This document shows, one piece after another, positions 42,324-51,968 of a DNA stretch of 64,000 bases. Under the pieces are notes generated by a model. It was not told the origin of the DNA, did no database searches, and saw nothing but the letters and a program-made list of their open reading frames with translations. Numbering within the stretch: position 1 is the stretch's first letter; each line of letters opens with the position of its first letter. A program made the translations under genes and the position numbers. The stretch is from Melioribacter sp051488685 (GTDB taxonomy: Bacteria; Bacteroidota; Ignavibacteria; Ignavibacteriales; Melioribacteraceae): the NCBI RefSeq assembly GCF_051488685.1, contig NZ_JBPSEH010000001.1:558001-622000 (forward strand). Reading direction: 5' to 3'.

Positions 42324-45218
42324 TTAAAAAGCTGTCCAGTAGATAGATAATTGAGTTGAAAAATATCTGTAGCTCGCGTCGTCCCTTGAGGTGCTGCCCA
42401 TCCCCATTCTTCCACTGATTGTAAGGTTTTCTAAAGGACGATACAAAAGTTCGAGGTGTCCTTCGAGAGCAATAAATTTACTGAAAGGGATGTAACCAAT
42501 TTTTCCCCCGAGTACAACGGTTAAATCCTTCTTTTTCTCCAGTTCATTATCCAGCCAGAAACTGTGAGATTCAAAATTTTGCGGTGAGTAATAATATTGC
42601 GACTTAAATTTATAATTCGTGTAATAATATTCGTATCCAACGATTAGATCGCTATAGACATATTTACCAAGTCTTATCATCAAATCGTTGCCTTCGTTGA
42701 TATCCGAGACAGAAATGTATTGAAAAGACCCGCTGATCTTTAGTCCGTTCTTGTGAATATAATATCCGCCGACACGATAGAGCGAGGCATAATACGTCTG
42801 GTCGATTAAATAAGGCGAATAGAGAATCAATGCGCCATCCGAATTTTGATAAGTGAAAGATACTGAAACAGTATCTCTGATTTCAAAATTTGCGAAAACT
42901 TCCTTTTCATCTCGTTGTAACCTGCCCGCCGAATTTGTAACTCCCACTCCCGTTCCAACATTGAAATATTTCGAAATGCGGATTGTAACCAAACCTTTTA
43001 ATGTTCTATAATTCCTTGTTCCAATATAATCATAGGTAGAAATTATGTCGGGATTCAGAATTTGTGAGTTCGAATTTAGTCGGGTAGAACTGAACAGAAA
43101 TCCCGCCGACAAATAATTATTAATACCCAGGTCGGCGCGTAAACCGAAAGTGGACAGACTAAAACTAATATTATCGGAATAATATTGTGATAGAGGTGCG
43201 ATCCCGACATAGTATGGAAATGTTTCGAGGATGGCGGCTATTCCAGTAACTGGCAGCCAGCCTTTACGTAGTTTTACCAACTCGACTTTTGAAGAGTCGA
43301 GATCCCAGGTTTCGAGTAGCATATTATAAATTTTACGTGCAGAATCGGGCTCGCCAAGTTTCAAATAAGAATCGCCGAGGTACAAATGCGCTTCAAAGTC
43401 CGTCGAATCCTCTTTAATAAGCTCTTTAAATGCTTTGACTGCATTGACAGAATCGCCCAGTGCATAATAAACTTTTGCCCTTTGCATTGCTGCATCGTAA
43501 TTATATCCCAATTCAAGCACCTGATTATAAGCTTCGAGAGCGCGTTGATACTCTTTAGCACAGAAGAGGACGTCGCCATATTCCTTGAGTATCAATAAAT
43601 TCGGTTCAGCTTTCGACATGTATTCTTCATAATAAACCAGTCCATCTTCGCAATGACCGTCAAGAACTTCTTTTCGTCCTTTCTCCAGAATACTATAGAG
43701 CTTTTCTTCCTCTTCTCTCAGTTTTTGCCAGTCAATATCCGACTGTAATTTAATTACTTCGTCGTTTGTCGGATCGATACTGCGGGCTTTGTCGGCATAC
43801 TTTTGCGCTTCTTCAAAATTTCTTTCAATCAACATTAAGGAGCCCATCGCGATATTTGCATCCAGATTATTCGGCCTTTTCTGTAAAACGTTATTGAGAT
43901 ATTCTCTGGCAAGTTCCATATCTCTTTTAATCCATACCGAGACCTGAGCTCTGAACAATTGATAATCGAGATTATCGGGAAATTTTTCCAGAAGCTTATC
44001 CATTATATCGATAGACCTGTCGAACTCGCGATTCCACGCCAATATCCTGGCGTACTGATAAATCAATTCGGGGTCATCCTCGTCTGGTACTTGTTCAAAA
44101 TATTTGTCGAGATAAGTCAGGGCACTGTCGTAAAATTGTAGATACTCATAATAGCGGGAAAGAATTTTAAGAGCATCTTTGTCGAGAGAATTATTTGCCA
44201 ATCTCAATTTTGCTCTGTCGAGATTAAGCCGATAAAGACTATCGCGGAATTGCACCACATAATCCCACTTAGACTGAAACCGTTCGTCGTCGCTATGCGC
44301 AAAACCGATAATTTGAAGTTGTTGATATGCCTCTTCGATTCTTTTGGCTTTAAGCAATTCGTCGACGAGTTTAAATCTTATTTCAACATCGGAGGGATCT
44401 TTTTTAAGAAGACGATAATAACGATCAATCGGATATTCTTTTTCGAAGGCTCGTGGATTTTGCTGCGTTACATAAGCTTGCCTGTTAACGATATCCAGAC
44501 CGTCGCGAGCTTCTTTGAAGAACGGCTTTATTGCAAGAGCTTTTTCGAAAGCATCTTTGGCAATATTGTATTTGCTAAGCCACATTGTAAAATATCCATA
44601 CCTGCTCCAAAGCCGCCAGTCGTCGGGATATCTTTCTACATACTTTTTTAATATCTTTTCACCTTTAGTAATACTCCCAGTTTTAGCTAAAATTTCTGTA
44701 TATCTAATAATTTCATCTGGCGAGGCGTTGTCGTCTCGCTTGAGATATTCGTCGTACCATTCCTCAGCCTTGTTCCAGATTTCCATCCAGCGATAACACT
44801 TTCCTATTTCGAGGTAGTTGATCGGATTGTCTGGATTAATGGCAATTTCCCTCAGATGACCTTCAATTTTTTTGTTGAGGATGTTATACCACACTTCCTG
44901 AACTCTTCTGAGATTTTTGAGATACTCATTCCTCCTGGTATTGTTCTTTTCGAGTGCAATCGCTCTTCTGAAATCGAGCACGGCATTTTCGTACTGCTTT
45001 CTCTGTTCGAAACAGCGCGCACGTAAATTATAACCTTCGGGATTTTGTGGAACTGCAGAGATATACTTGTTTAACTGGTCAATTGCTTCGCCGTACCTAC
45101 CATTTTCCATATGTTCGAGAGCAGTTTTGCGATATATTTCCACATCCTTATTCTGCGCCTGTATTAATTGCGCAATTACAAAAATTATTAATAGAATTGT
45201 AAGCCGCTCTCTAATCAT
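42324..45218 (-). CDS. TPR-repeat outer-membrane protein with C-terminal beta-barrel (YaiO-like)
   Basis: Exported protein of 964 residues. Signal peptide (LTILLIIFVIAQLIQAQ) is followed by TPR repeats over about 25-650, for example ALEHMENGRYGEAIDQLNKYISAVPQNPEGYNLRARCFEQ and repeated DALKILSRYYEYLQ- and AHLYLGDSYLKLGEPDSA-type units. The last 300 residues are amphipathic strands ending STQLSIYWTAF with a terminal Phe, the signature of an outer-membrane barrel of the YaiO kind. Probably a surface-assembly or export scaffold for polysaccharide or protein; exact cargo unknown. It is co-directional with the M23 peptidase. Confidence 0.85.
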   Translation of the reverse strand: MIRERLTILLIIFVIAQLIQAQNKDVEIYRKTALEHMENGRYGEAIDQLNKYISAVPQNPEGYNLRARCFEQRKQYENAVLDFRRAIALEKNNTRRNEYLKNLRRVQEVWYNILNKKIEGHLREIAINPDNPINYLEIGKCYRWMEIWNKAEEWYDEYLKRDDNASPDEIIRYTEILAKTGSITKGEKILKKYVERYPDDWRLWSRYGYFTMWLSKYNIAKDAFEKALAIKPFFKEARDGLDIVNRQAYVTQQNPRAFEKEYPIDRYYRLLKKDPSDVEIRFKLVDELLKAKRIEEAYQQLQIIGFAHSDDERFQSKWDYVVQFRDSLYRLNLDRAKLRLANNSLDKDALKILSRYYEYLQFYDSALTYLDKYFEQVPDEDDPELIYQYARILAWNREFDRSIDIMDKLLEKFPDNLDYQLFRAQVSVWIKRDMELAREYLNNVLQKRPNNLDANIAMGSLMLIERNFEEAQKYADKARSIDPTNDEVIKLQSDIDWQKLREEEEKLYSILEKGRKEVLDGHCEDGLVYYEEYMSKAEPNLLILKEYGDVLFCAKEYQRALEAYNQVLELGYNYDAAMQRAKVYYALGDSVNAVKAFKELIKEDSTDFEAHLYLGDSYLKLGEPDSARKIYNMLLETWDLDSSKVELVKLRKGWLPVTGIAAILETFPYYVGIAPLSQYYSDNISFSLSTFGLRADLGINNYLSAGFLFSSTRLNSNSQILNPDIISTYDYIGTRNYRTLKGLVTIRISKYFNVGTGVGVTNSAGRLQRDEKEVFANFEIRDTVSVSFTYQNSDGALILYSPYLIDQTYYASLYRVGGYYIHKNGLKISGSFQYISVSDINEGNDLMIRLGKYVYSDLIVGYEYYYTNYKFKSQYYYSPQNFESHSFWLDNELEKKKDLTVVLGGKIGYIPFSKFIALEGHLELLYRPLENLTISGRMGMGSTSRDDASYRYFSTQLSIYWTAF

Positions 45219-45298
45219 CAGAGTTTTATAAAGTTGTCAGGTCAAAGTTATTAAATTATATCTAATAATTCCGTAATTTAGTTCAATTAATAAATAGT

Positions 45299-45339
45299 AA
45301 AAAAATCCCGGAATAATCACGCATTAAGATTAATCCGGG
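45299..45339 (-). terminator. intrinsic terminator after the KamA-like gene
   Basis: CCCGGAATAATC (45307-45318) pairs with GATTAATCCGGG (45328-45339) with one mismatch. On the minus strand the stem is followed by ATTTTTTTA. It lies 26 bases past the stop at 45365. Confidence 0.85.
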
Positions 45340-45364
45340 CTTTATTATGAAAATAATAAATCTA

Positions 45365-46702
45365 TTATTCAAAGTTTTCCGATTCGTCGTCGTAGATATG
45401 TTCGTGAAAGATCGATTCGAGTTCTTCTTCAAAGAAGAATTTGTCTTCTCCGAAAGCAGGCTTAAGCTGGTCAAGCCAGATTGCATTTTCATCGTATTTA
45501 GCAAAGAACGGCTTTGCAACCCAATCGGGATTTCTGCCCTGGAGAAATCTTAACACAATGATCTTTTCGCCATTGACCTCATTTACACCGAGAATCTGTA
45601 CTTTGCCCGGGGTGGCACTCATACTTGGTCCTCTTACCGTACGGCAAACTCCACTTACACTTTGATAAGCATTACGATAAATATTCCATGCTTCGACAAG
45701 AGGCACACCAAAGAATTCCTGTGCACCTGTGTCGCGTGCAATAAACATGTAATATGGAATACAATTCAAGTTAACCTGTTTTCGCCACATTTCAGCCCAT
45801 ATTCCAGGTGAAGCATTGATATGCTTCAATAACGGCGATTGAGTTCTTATTTGAGCACCGGTAGCTCTTATCCTTCTTATTGCTGTTTCGGCTGCAGGTG
45901 TGCTTAATTCCACAGGATGATTGAAGTGTGCCATGATTGCGAGATTTTTACCTTTTGCAACTATCTTTTCGAAAAGCTTAATCAAGTCGTCTGCATCGGG
46001 CTCGTCAATGAAACGATATGGCCAGTAACCGATGGCTTTAGTGCCAATTCTAATTGTCTGCAGGTGTTCCATATTGGCGTTAAGGATCTGTTCGATATAA
46101 GAAGCAAGAATTTTTGTTTTCATTATCAACGGATCACCGCCTGTAAAAAGCAGGTCTGTTACTTCAGTATGTTCCTTCAAATATTTAATCAGCAATTCTG
46201 TTTCTTTCATGGCAAATTTTAATTCACTTATGCCCACAAATTGTGGCCATCTAAAACAAAATGTACAGTAAGCGTGGCATGTTTGTCCCTGACTCGGAAA
46301 GAACAACACTGTTTCCCTGTACTTATGCTGGACTCCAGTCAATTCAATGCCGTCAATTCTGGGAACGTTGTATTTTTGTCCTGCTGGATGTGGATTTAGC
46401 TCCCATCTAATGTTATTGACTATTTTTTTGATTTTGTCCTGCGGCGCACCGGAGTCTAAAAGTTTTTCAATTTCTTTGAAATGTTCTTGACTCAGCATTT
46501 CTGCCCGGGGAAATGTAAGTGTAAAAATTGGATCGTCCGGAACTTTATCCCAATCGATAAGTTCTTCAACCACATAATTATTTGTTTTGAAAGGAAGAAC
46601 CGCTCCAACAACTTCAATAGCTCTTTTCTGATTATCGTCCAATTTCTGTAATTGTGGCAATTCCTTCCAATTTCTTAGCGTATAACTCTTATAGTTTCTC
46701 AT
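45365..46702 (-). CDS. KamA-family radical SAM protein
   Basis: Radical SAM/PLP protein of 445 residues related to lysine 2,3-aminomutase. The Fe-S motif is CHAYCTFCFRWPQF near residue 146, a valid C-x3-C-x2-C. True lysine 2,3-aminomutases read C-S-x-Y-C-R-H-C-T-R-R, so this belongs to a divergent branch with unknown substrate. Other features: LLFTGGDPLIMKTKIL, RIGTKAIGYWPYRF, MAHFNHPVELSTPAAETAIRR and ALLKHINASP-like QSPLLKHINASPGIWAEMWR. GAGAGGAACC precedes the ATG. The gene stands alone between a terminator and the small protein at 46861. Confidence 0.85.
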   Translation of the reverse strand: MRNYKSYTLRNWKELPQLQKLDDNQKRAIEVVGAVLPFKTNNYVVEELIDWDKVPDDPIFTLTFPRAEMLSQEHFKEIEKLLDSGAPQDKIKKIVNNIRWELNPHPAGQKYNVPRIDGIELTGVQHKYRETVLFFPSQGQTCHAYCTFCFRWPQFVGISELKFAMKETELLIKYLKEHTEVTDLLFTGGDPLIMKTKILASYIEQILNANMEHLQTIRIGTKAIGYWPYRFIDEPDADDLIKLFEKIVAKGKNLAIMAHFNHPVELSTPAAETAIRRIRATGAQIRTQSPLLKHINASPGIWAEMWRKQVNLNCIPYYMFIARDTGAQEFFGVPLVEAWNIYRNAYQSVSGVCRTVRGPSMSATPGKVQILGVNEVNGEKIIVLRFLQGRNPDWVAKPFFAKYDENAIWLDQLKPAFGEDKFFFEEELESIFHEHIYDDESENFE

Positions 46703-46860
46703 GACAGGTTCCTCTCTCGATTTATTTAAAAAAAATTAGACTATGCACACTCACCAGGCTTTACCAGATACACCAATTCTCATCGACAGGATAGCGGAGA
46801 TAGTACTACAAGATTTTAGACAGGATAATTCGGACAGTAAAAGATGTTACATTAAAGGAG

Positions 46861-47025
46861 TTATTTTATAGATGTAACTTTATTTACGTCGTCAAGTTTT
46901 ACGAATCTTTCCTGAAATTTGTATTTACCGTTTTCGGATTTAACAGTAGAAACCACTTTAACATTAACGAAAGCTGCTTTTGCTTTGCTTTTTGCTTTAT
47001 CTGCGAAGCTTTGTTGTTTTGCCAT
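46861..47025 (-). CDS. small basic protein, 54 residues, conserved-looking
   Basis: Short gene with an excellent ribosome site: AAAGGAGA, 8 bases ahead of ATG 47023-47025, ending TAA 46861-46863. The product starts MAKQQSFADKAKSKAKAAF, continues VNVKVVSTVKSENGKYKFQERFVKLDDV and ends NKVTSIK. It is rich in lysine, lacks Cys and membrane segments, and has a helix-then-strands layout. The style recalls small ribosome- or nucleic-acid-associated proteins, but I cannot name a family. It lies between the YbaK and KamA-like genes in the same direction, with 70 bases of AT-rich sequence upstream. Confidence 0.78.
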   Translation of the reverse strand: MAKQQSFADKAKSKAKAAFVNVKVVSTVKSENGKYKFQERFVKLDDVNKVTSIK

Positions 47026-47095
47026 TGAATATTCTCCTTTTTTTTGATTTCAAATCTAAGAAAAAACGGCATAAAATAAAAATAAATCGATAAGG

Positions 47096-47575
47096 TTATT
47101 TTAACAGGTCAGCCCACGAGGCATTAGTTACATTTTTCAGATCATCGGGCGAAATTAACAATTGCATACCTCGTACACCCGCACTTACGTATATTTTATC
47201 CCAGAGTTGGGCAGTTTCGTCGATAAATGTTGGGTAGATTTTTTTCATCCCAATTGGTGAACATCCACCCCTGATATATCCTGTGAGAGGTAGCAATTCT
47301 TTAACTTTAACCAGATCGATTTTTTTTACATTGGCAGCATTAGCTGCTTTTTTCAGGTCGATCTCGCAATTTCCGGGAATAACAAAAACAAAAATTTCAC
47401 CGCCGCCTTTTGCAACAAGTGTTTTGAAGACCCGCTCCGCTTCAGCATTGATTTTTTTAGCCACAGAAAGTGCGTCGATTTCATCTTCGTTGAATTCATA
47501 AACAGCGGTTTCGTACTTGACATTCAACTTATCGAGCAGTCTTAGAGCATTAGTTTTTTGGATTTTATTCGCCAT
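47096..47575 (-). CDS. ybaK: Cys-tRNA(Pro)/Cys-tRNA(Cys) deacylase YbaK
   Basis: Single-domain editing protein of 159 residues. The opening KTNALRLLDKLNVKYETAVYEF, catalytic lysine region ERVFKTLVAKGGGEIFVFVIPG (residues 47-68), and the loop GYIRGGCSPIGMKKIYPTFIDE near residue 105 are typical of YbaK/EbsC. It clears Cys mis-charged on tRNA(Pro). It overlaps the end of the sigma-54 regulator gene by 11 bases, so it is last in that operon. Distinct from the 4337-4810 paralogue, which has a PPFG loop. Confidence 0.9.
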   Translation of the reverse strand: MANKIQKTNALRLLDKLNVKYETAVYEFNEDEIDALSVAKKINAEAERVFKTLVAKGGGEIFVFVIPGNCEIDLKKAANAANVKKIDLVKVKELLPLTGYIRGGCSPIGMKKIYPTFIDETAQLWDKIYVSAGVRGMQLLISPDDLKNVTNASWADLLK

Positions 47576-48911
47576 CTTCAGCTAAACCGTAATTTTCAAT
47601 TTTTGAATATAAAGTAGGCAACGATATTCCCAGAATCTTCGCTGCTTCTGGCTTGTTCCATTTGGTATGTTCGAGAACAAATTTGATATGTTTTTTTTCT
47701 ACTTCTTTGAGTGATATTAATTTATTAGAGTCGTTGTAAAGACCAGCTTTTATCAAAAGATTTTCTTTGTGCAATATTTCATCGTTCGAAAGAACAATAG
47801 CCTGCATGAGAGTATTCTCAAGTTCGCGTATGTTACCGGGCCAATCGTATTCAATTAACGATTCAATTGCTTCCGATGAAATTTTATTTACATTCTTATG
47901 CAGTTCGGAGTTTAATTTATGGAGGAAATAGTTAACCAGCAGTGGAATATCTTCTTTTCGTTCTCTGAGAGGGGGAACATCGATCGAAACGACTTTCAAG
48001 CGAAAAAAAAGATCCTCACGGAATTTGCCTTCATTTACAAGTTGTTCCAGATTCCTGTTTGTAGCTGCAATAATACGAGCTTTCATCGGTATTAAATATT
48101 CGCCCCCGACACGTTCGAATTCTTTTTCTTGCAGCACTCTTAACAATTTCACTTGAAGATGGGGAGACATTTCGGAAATTTCATCGAGAAAAATCGTTCC
48201 CTCGCCGGCTAATTCGAATTTACCTTTTTTTAGTCTGTCGGCTCCTGTAAAGGCACCTTTTTCGTGTCCAAACAATTCGCTTTCAAGGAGCGATTCGGTG
48301 ATAGCCGTACAATTAACTGCAACAAAGGGCTGATTCTGAGTAATTCCGCTGTAATGAATTGATTTTGCAATCAGTTCTTTTCCCGTGCCACTTTCGCCCT
48401 GAATAAGAATTGTTACTCTGCTTGTGGAGACCTGTCCAATAATCTTATAAATTTCTTTCATGGCATGGGATTTACCGATTAGTCTTTTTTCGGGTTGAAA
48501 TTCTTCGGCTTCTTTTTCAATAATCGAGTCGATTCTCTCACTCAGTTGCTTCGACTCGAGAGCTCGTTCCACTGCAATTTTAAGTTTTTCTATGTCGAGC
48601 GGTTTTTCAAAATAGTCGTAAGCTCCTTTTTGCATGGCTTCGATTGTGGTTCGATAATCGTCGTGCGCAGTTATTAAAATTACTTTTATATGCTCGTCAG
48701 TTTCTTTTGCTTTCCGTAAAAATTCAAGACCCGATAGGCCAGGCATTCTGATATCCGAGATAACAAGATCCGGCAGCATTTTTTGAAGCATCTCGTACCC
48801 TTCATTCCCATCACGAGCCGCCACCACGTTGTAACCAAGTTTTTTGAAGTAATTGGTTAATGTTTGACGAATCGAATCGTCGTCGTCAATGATTAACAAT
48901 TTAGATCTCAT
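47565..48911 (-). CDS. NtrC-type sigma-54-dependent response regulator
   Basis: Regulator of 448 residues. Receiver domain with LLIIDDDDSIRQTL and phospho-Asp in LVISDIRMPGLSG near residue 53. The AAA+ domain has Walker A GESGTGKELIAKSIHY near residue 173, the sigma-54 contact loop GAFTGADRLKKGKFELA, Walker B GTIFLDEISEM, and the arginine finger region FREDLFFRLKVV. A Fis-type helix-turn-helix closes the protein (WNKPEAAKILGISLPTLYSKIENYGL). It overlaps the sensor kinase gene by 4 bases, making a cognate pair. Targets are unknown. Confidence 0.95.
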   Translation of the reverse strand: MRSKLLIIDDDDSIRQTLTNYFKKLGYNVVAARDGNEGYEMLQKMLPDLVISDIRMPGLSGLEFLRKAKETDEHIKVILITAHDDYRTTIEAMQKGAYDYFEKPLDIEKLKIAVERALESKQLSERIDSIIEKEAEEFQPEKRLIGKSHAMKEIYKIIGQVSTSRVTILIQGESGTGKELIAKSIHYSGITQNQPFVAVNCTAITESLLESELFGHEKGAFTGADRLKKGKFELAGEGTIFLDEISEMSPHLQVKLLRVLQEKEFERVGGEYLIPMKARIIAATNRNLEQLVNEGKFREDLFFRLKVVSIDVPPLRERKEDIPLLVNYFLHKLNSELHKNVNKISSEAIESLIEYDWPGNIRELENTLMQAIVLSNDEILHKENLLIKAGLYNDSNKLISLKEVEKKHIKFVLEHTKWNKPEAAKILGISLPTLYSKIENYGLAEDGE

Positions 48912-51004
48912 TTTTGATACGGAATTTTAATTTCGAAAATGGTTTCTCCTGGCTCCGATTTTTTCAATATCAAATCACCGCCATGAAGCTCAATTATTTT
49001 TTTTGAAATCGAAAGGCCGAGACCCGTGCCCGAAGCTTTGGTTGTGTAAAATGGATCGTATATTTTATCCCCCTCTTTAATTCCTTTGCCATTGTCTTTG
49101 ACATAGAGACAGAAGAAATCATTTTCTATCGTGGAATAAAATTCAAGTCTACCATTTTCATCCATCGCTTCGAGTGCATTTTGAGCAAGATTAATAAGAA
49201 CCTGTTTGAATTTATCCGGATCGACGTTGAGCCAGGTATTTGCAGTGTGATTAAGAATCAAGGTTTTTTTATCAGATAATTTAGGAAGTATTTGTTGAAT
49301 TACGTCCTCGCATAAAGAATGAATATCAGTTTCGCTTTTTGAAATTGTCAGTTCTTTCGAAAACTGAAGCACTTCCTTGACCAGGTTTGTAAGTCTCGTA
49401 ATCTCTTTGTCGATTATTACAAATGATTCTTTTTCGTCATCCGATAGAATCAATGATTTGCGAAGAATGTCGGCATTCATTTTAATGGAGGTGAGGGGAG
49501 TTTTAATTTCGTGAGCCAGAATGGCTGCCATTTTCCCGAGCGAAGCAAATTTTTCAGCCCTGATTATTTCTGCTTCGAGTTTTTTCCTGTCGCTTATATC
49601 GATTTCCACGAAAAGATAACCTCGCCTGGTTTCGCCAATTTCTGAAACAGAAATCAATAAATCCTTCTGACTACCATCCTGAACTATAATCTGTATTTCA
49701 CTTAAATAAATTTTTTTCTGTTTAACGCTGTTAACAATTTCATTCAGTATTTTTTTCGACCCGCTGAACTGTATTTCTAATATTGATTTTCCGTTCAGTT
49801 CAGTATCACGTTTGAATCCGCAGATTTCGTAAAATCGCTCGTTTGCTTCGATAATATTCAAATCTTCATCGACTATGGCTATAGCGGCAAGCGATTTCTC
49901 GAAGGCATTCAACAAAATTGAAATTCTTTCTTCCTTTCTTTTTAACTCACTGTTGCTATTACTCAATGTCTCAGCCATACTGTCGAATGCGCGGGACAAC
50001 TCGCCTATTTCGTCATTTGAGCGAATGTTCGTCTTAACATTAAAATTACCACGTTCTATTTCATTTACTTTCTCAATCAAAAGAGAAATCGGTTGCGCTA
50101 TTATCCTGGAAAACACAAATGAAAGTGTAATGCTTACCGTAATTCCCACCAGCACGCTATAAAAGAAAAATCTTATTTGTTCCTTGCCAGGATTTATACC
50201 GAACAATACTCTGCCTATGGGAATTTGAATAAGCAAAATTATTATCGGAACTATGACCAGAGCAACGAAAAATATTTTTCTATTAAGACTGAAAGACGAG
50301 ACCTTCTCCTTTGCAACGGGGAACATATTATATTTACCCACAGCAATTGAAGTAAAAAAAATAAATCCAACCATAAAAGCAAGAGGACTTATTTCAACGA
50401 GATAATAAAAACCGAGTATCCATGGCAAAAGTAAACCAAAAATGTATGTGGCTGTATTGGTAATAACGAGTCCAAACAAGTAAAGGATTAATTGTTTTTT
50501 GTGAAGTTTGTTTTCCGTCGATCTGTATTTTGAAATTATCCAGAAATAATTCAGAAGGATTAAGATCAAATACCAGATTAAATAGAGTGGATAGAGATTG
50601 GTGAAATATGGATAGAAACCATGGTCGTGTGCGTATGATTCCCTTATCAACCATCCTTTCCACAACATAACCAGCAGTAATACCAATGGAACTATGACCA
50701 AAAATTCCGCCAGCTTCGTCTTGAAAATTTTACGGGGATAATAAATAGTAAAAAAAGTAATTGATACCATAATCAGAAGAAGCAAAGAATGGCACGATCG
50801 GTCGAGCAATGTAACATCGTAGGTGGGCATGAAGACAAAATGAATTGTATGAGATATCAAATATGCAATTACAAGAAAAAGCGTCAGCAAGAAGATCTTT
50901 GAATTTATCGATTCATCAGCTCGAGCATAGATTACATAAATTAATCCAGCCGCTGCAATAAATGACGAGGCAAGAAAAATTATTTGATTTAATAACATTC
51001 CCAT
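48908..51004 (-). CDS. membrane sensor histidine kinase with HAMP and PAS domains
   Basis: Kinase of 698 residues. About seven or eight membrane segments fill residues 1-230, then another pair near 245-310. A HAMP domain follows (ISLLIEKVNEIERGNFNVKTNIRSNDEIGELSRAFDSM), then a PAS domain (residues 365-475), and the HisKA box AAILAHEIKTPLTSIKMNADIL with His near residue 497. The ATPase has LINLAQNALEAMD and GTGLGLSISKKIIELHGG. It shares ATGA with the NtrC-type regulator and is the evident partner. The upstream gene ends 2 bases before its start. Confidence 0.93.
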   Translation of the reverse strand: MGMLLNQIIFLASSFIAAAGLIYVIYARADESINSKIFLLTLFLVIAYLISHTIHFVFMPTYDVTLLDRSCHSLLLLIMVSITFFTIYYPRKIFKTKLAEFLVIVPLVLLLVMLWKGWLIRESYAHDHGFYPYFTNLYPLYLIWYLILILLNYFWIISKYRSTENKLHKKQLILYLFGLVITNTATYIFGLLLPWILGFYYLVEISPLAFMVGFIFFTSIAVGKYNMFPVAKEKVSSFSLNRKIFFVALVIVPIIILLIQIPIGRVLFGINPGKEQIRFFFYSVLVGITVSITLSFVFSRIIAQPISLLIEKVNEIERGNFNVKTNIRSNDEIGELSRAFDSMAETLSNSNSELKRKEERISILLNAFEKSLAAIAIVDEDLNIIEANERFYEICGFKRDTELNGKSILEIQFSGSKKILNEIVNSVKQKKIYLSEIQIIVQDGSQKDLLISVSEIGETRRGYLFVEIDISDRKKLEAEIIRAEKFASLGKMAAILAHEIKTPLTSIKMNADILRKSLILSDDEKESFVIIDKEITRLTNLVKEVLQFSKELTISKSETDIHSLCEDVIQQILPKLSDKKTLILNHTANTWLNVDPDKFKQVLINLAQNALEAMDENGRLEFYSTIENDFFCLYVKDNGKGIKEGDKIYDPFYTTKASGTGLGLSISKKIIELHGGDLILKKSEPGETIFEIKIPYQK

Positions 51005-51006
51005 AA

Positions 51007-51846
51007 TTACAAAATAGAATAAGTAATTCCTATTTGCAATGCCTCTTTCGTTTGTGTTTTTAATGATTGCGCTTTTTCATAGAGCAGAAGGTAAGTAAAG
51101 TTGACACTCAACCAGTTATTAACTTTTGCAGTAATTACATTATCCCATCGAACGTCCCAGACATCGAGGCTTTCGAATCGGGAGAAAAATCTCAATTTAC
51201 TCGCAAGAACGATATTATCGTCGAGATTAAAATTCATATCTGTCACCGACTCGAATCCGGTTTCGAATTTGAATGTTTCAATTTCGCTTGTTTCGGGATT
51301 GTCTGTATATTGAGTAAACCGATTCGATATTACCTCCTGAAATGCGAGACCAACTCTGGTGGTAATATTTGCGTATTTATTGTAAGCAAAGCCGAATGTT
51401 TGTGTAATATATCCTGGATCAAAAAAATCCGAAACATTCGGAGCGTTAGATAATTTGTAATCATAACCTTTCGTAACCTGTGTTCTGACGGAATTCGAAA
51501 AAAATGGATCGATAGCCCAACCTGCCTTATACGAAAGAACATCTTCCATAAAAAGGTCGTTTTCGGTCGTTTTGTAAGTAGCTTCGCCTATTTTTGCCCT
51601 TCCATACGCCGCTTTTAATTGATGTTTAAAGTTCCATTTTTCTGTGCCGCGACTTAATTTAAAATCGCCATATAGCGTCCATGCAATCGAATTTTCGCCC
51701 CCTTTTACCCAGTTATTGAATGCCACCTGGTTGATTCCAAGTCCCATTACAAGTCCCGGAATCCACTTCCCTTCCAGCGAATCGGGGGTCTGAGAATAAA
51801 TTATACCAAAAGAAAACAAACAAATCATTATAATTCTCGATTTCAT
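51007..51846 (-). CDS. DUF3078 family outer-membrane-like protein
   Basis: Exported protein of 279 residues with signal peptide MKSRIIMICLFSFGIIYSQ. The mature chain reads GKWIPGLVMGLGINQVAFNNWVKGGENSIAWTLYGDFKL, matching the DUF3078 start, then alternating amphipathic strands up to ALQIGITYSIL. A small outer-membrane beta-barrel is likely; function unknown. It lies 2 bases upstream of the sensor kinase gene in the same direction, so it may belong to the same envelope-stress or envelope-sensing unit. Confidence 0.82.
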   Translation of the reverse strand: MKSRIIMICLFSFGIIYSQTPDSLEGKWIPGLVMGLGINQVAFNNWVKGGENSIAWTLYGDFKLSRGTEKWNFKHQLKAAYGRAKIGEATYKTTENDLFMEDVLSYKAGWAIDPFFSNSVRTQVTKGYDYKLSNAPNVSDFFDPGYITQTFGFAYNKYANITTRVGLAFQEVISNRFTQYTDNPETSEIETFKFETGFESVTDMNFNLDDNIVLASKLRFFSRFESLDVWDVRWDNVITAKVNNWLSVNFTYLLLYEKAQSLKTQTKEALQIGITYSIL

Positions 51847-51968
51847 AAATAACCTCTTTAATTTTGGGATATTAAATTTAACAAATAAAACAGGTTCCTT
51901 ACTAATTTGCTCATGTCTTGAGAGATTTTATATATTTATTACTCAATTAAACGAAACGAAAGTGTTTT

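Noticed and set aside
46743..46871. 42-codon plus-strand ORF upstream of the KamA-like gene, overlapping the end of the 54-residue gene
   Set aside because: No ribosome site, it lies antisense to the region between two well-supported minus-strand genes, and no motif is recognisable.
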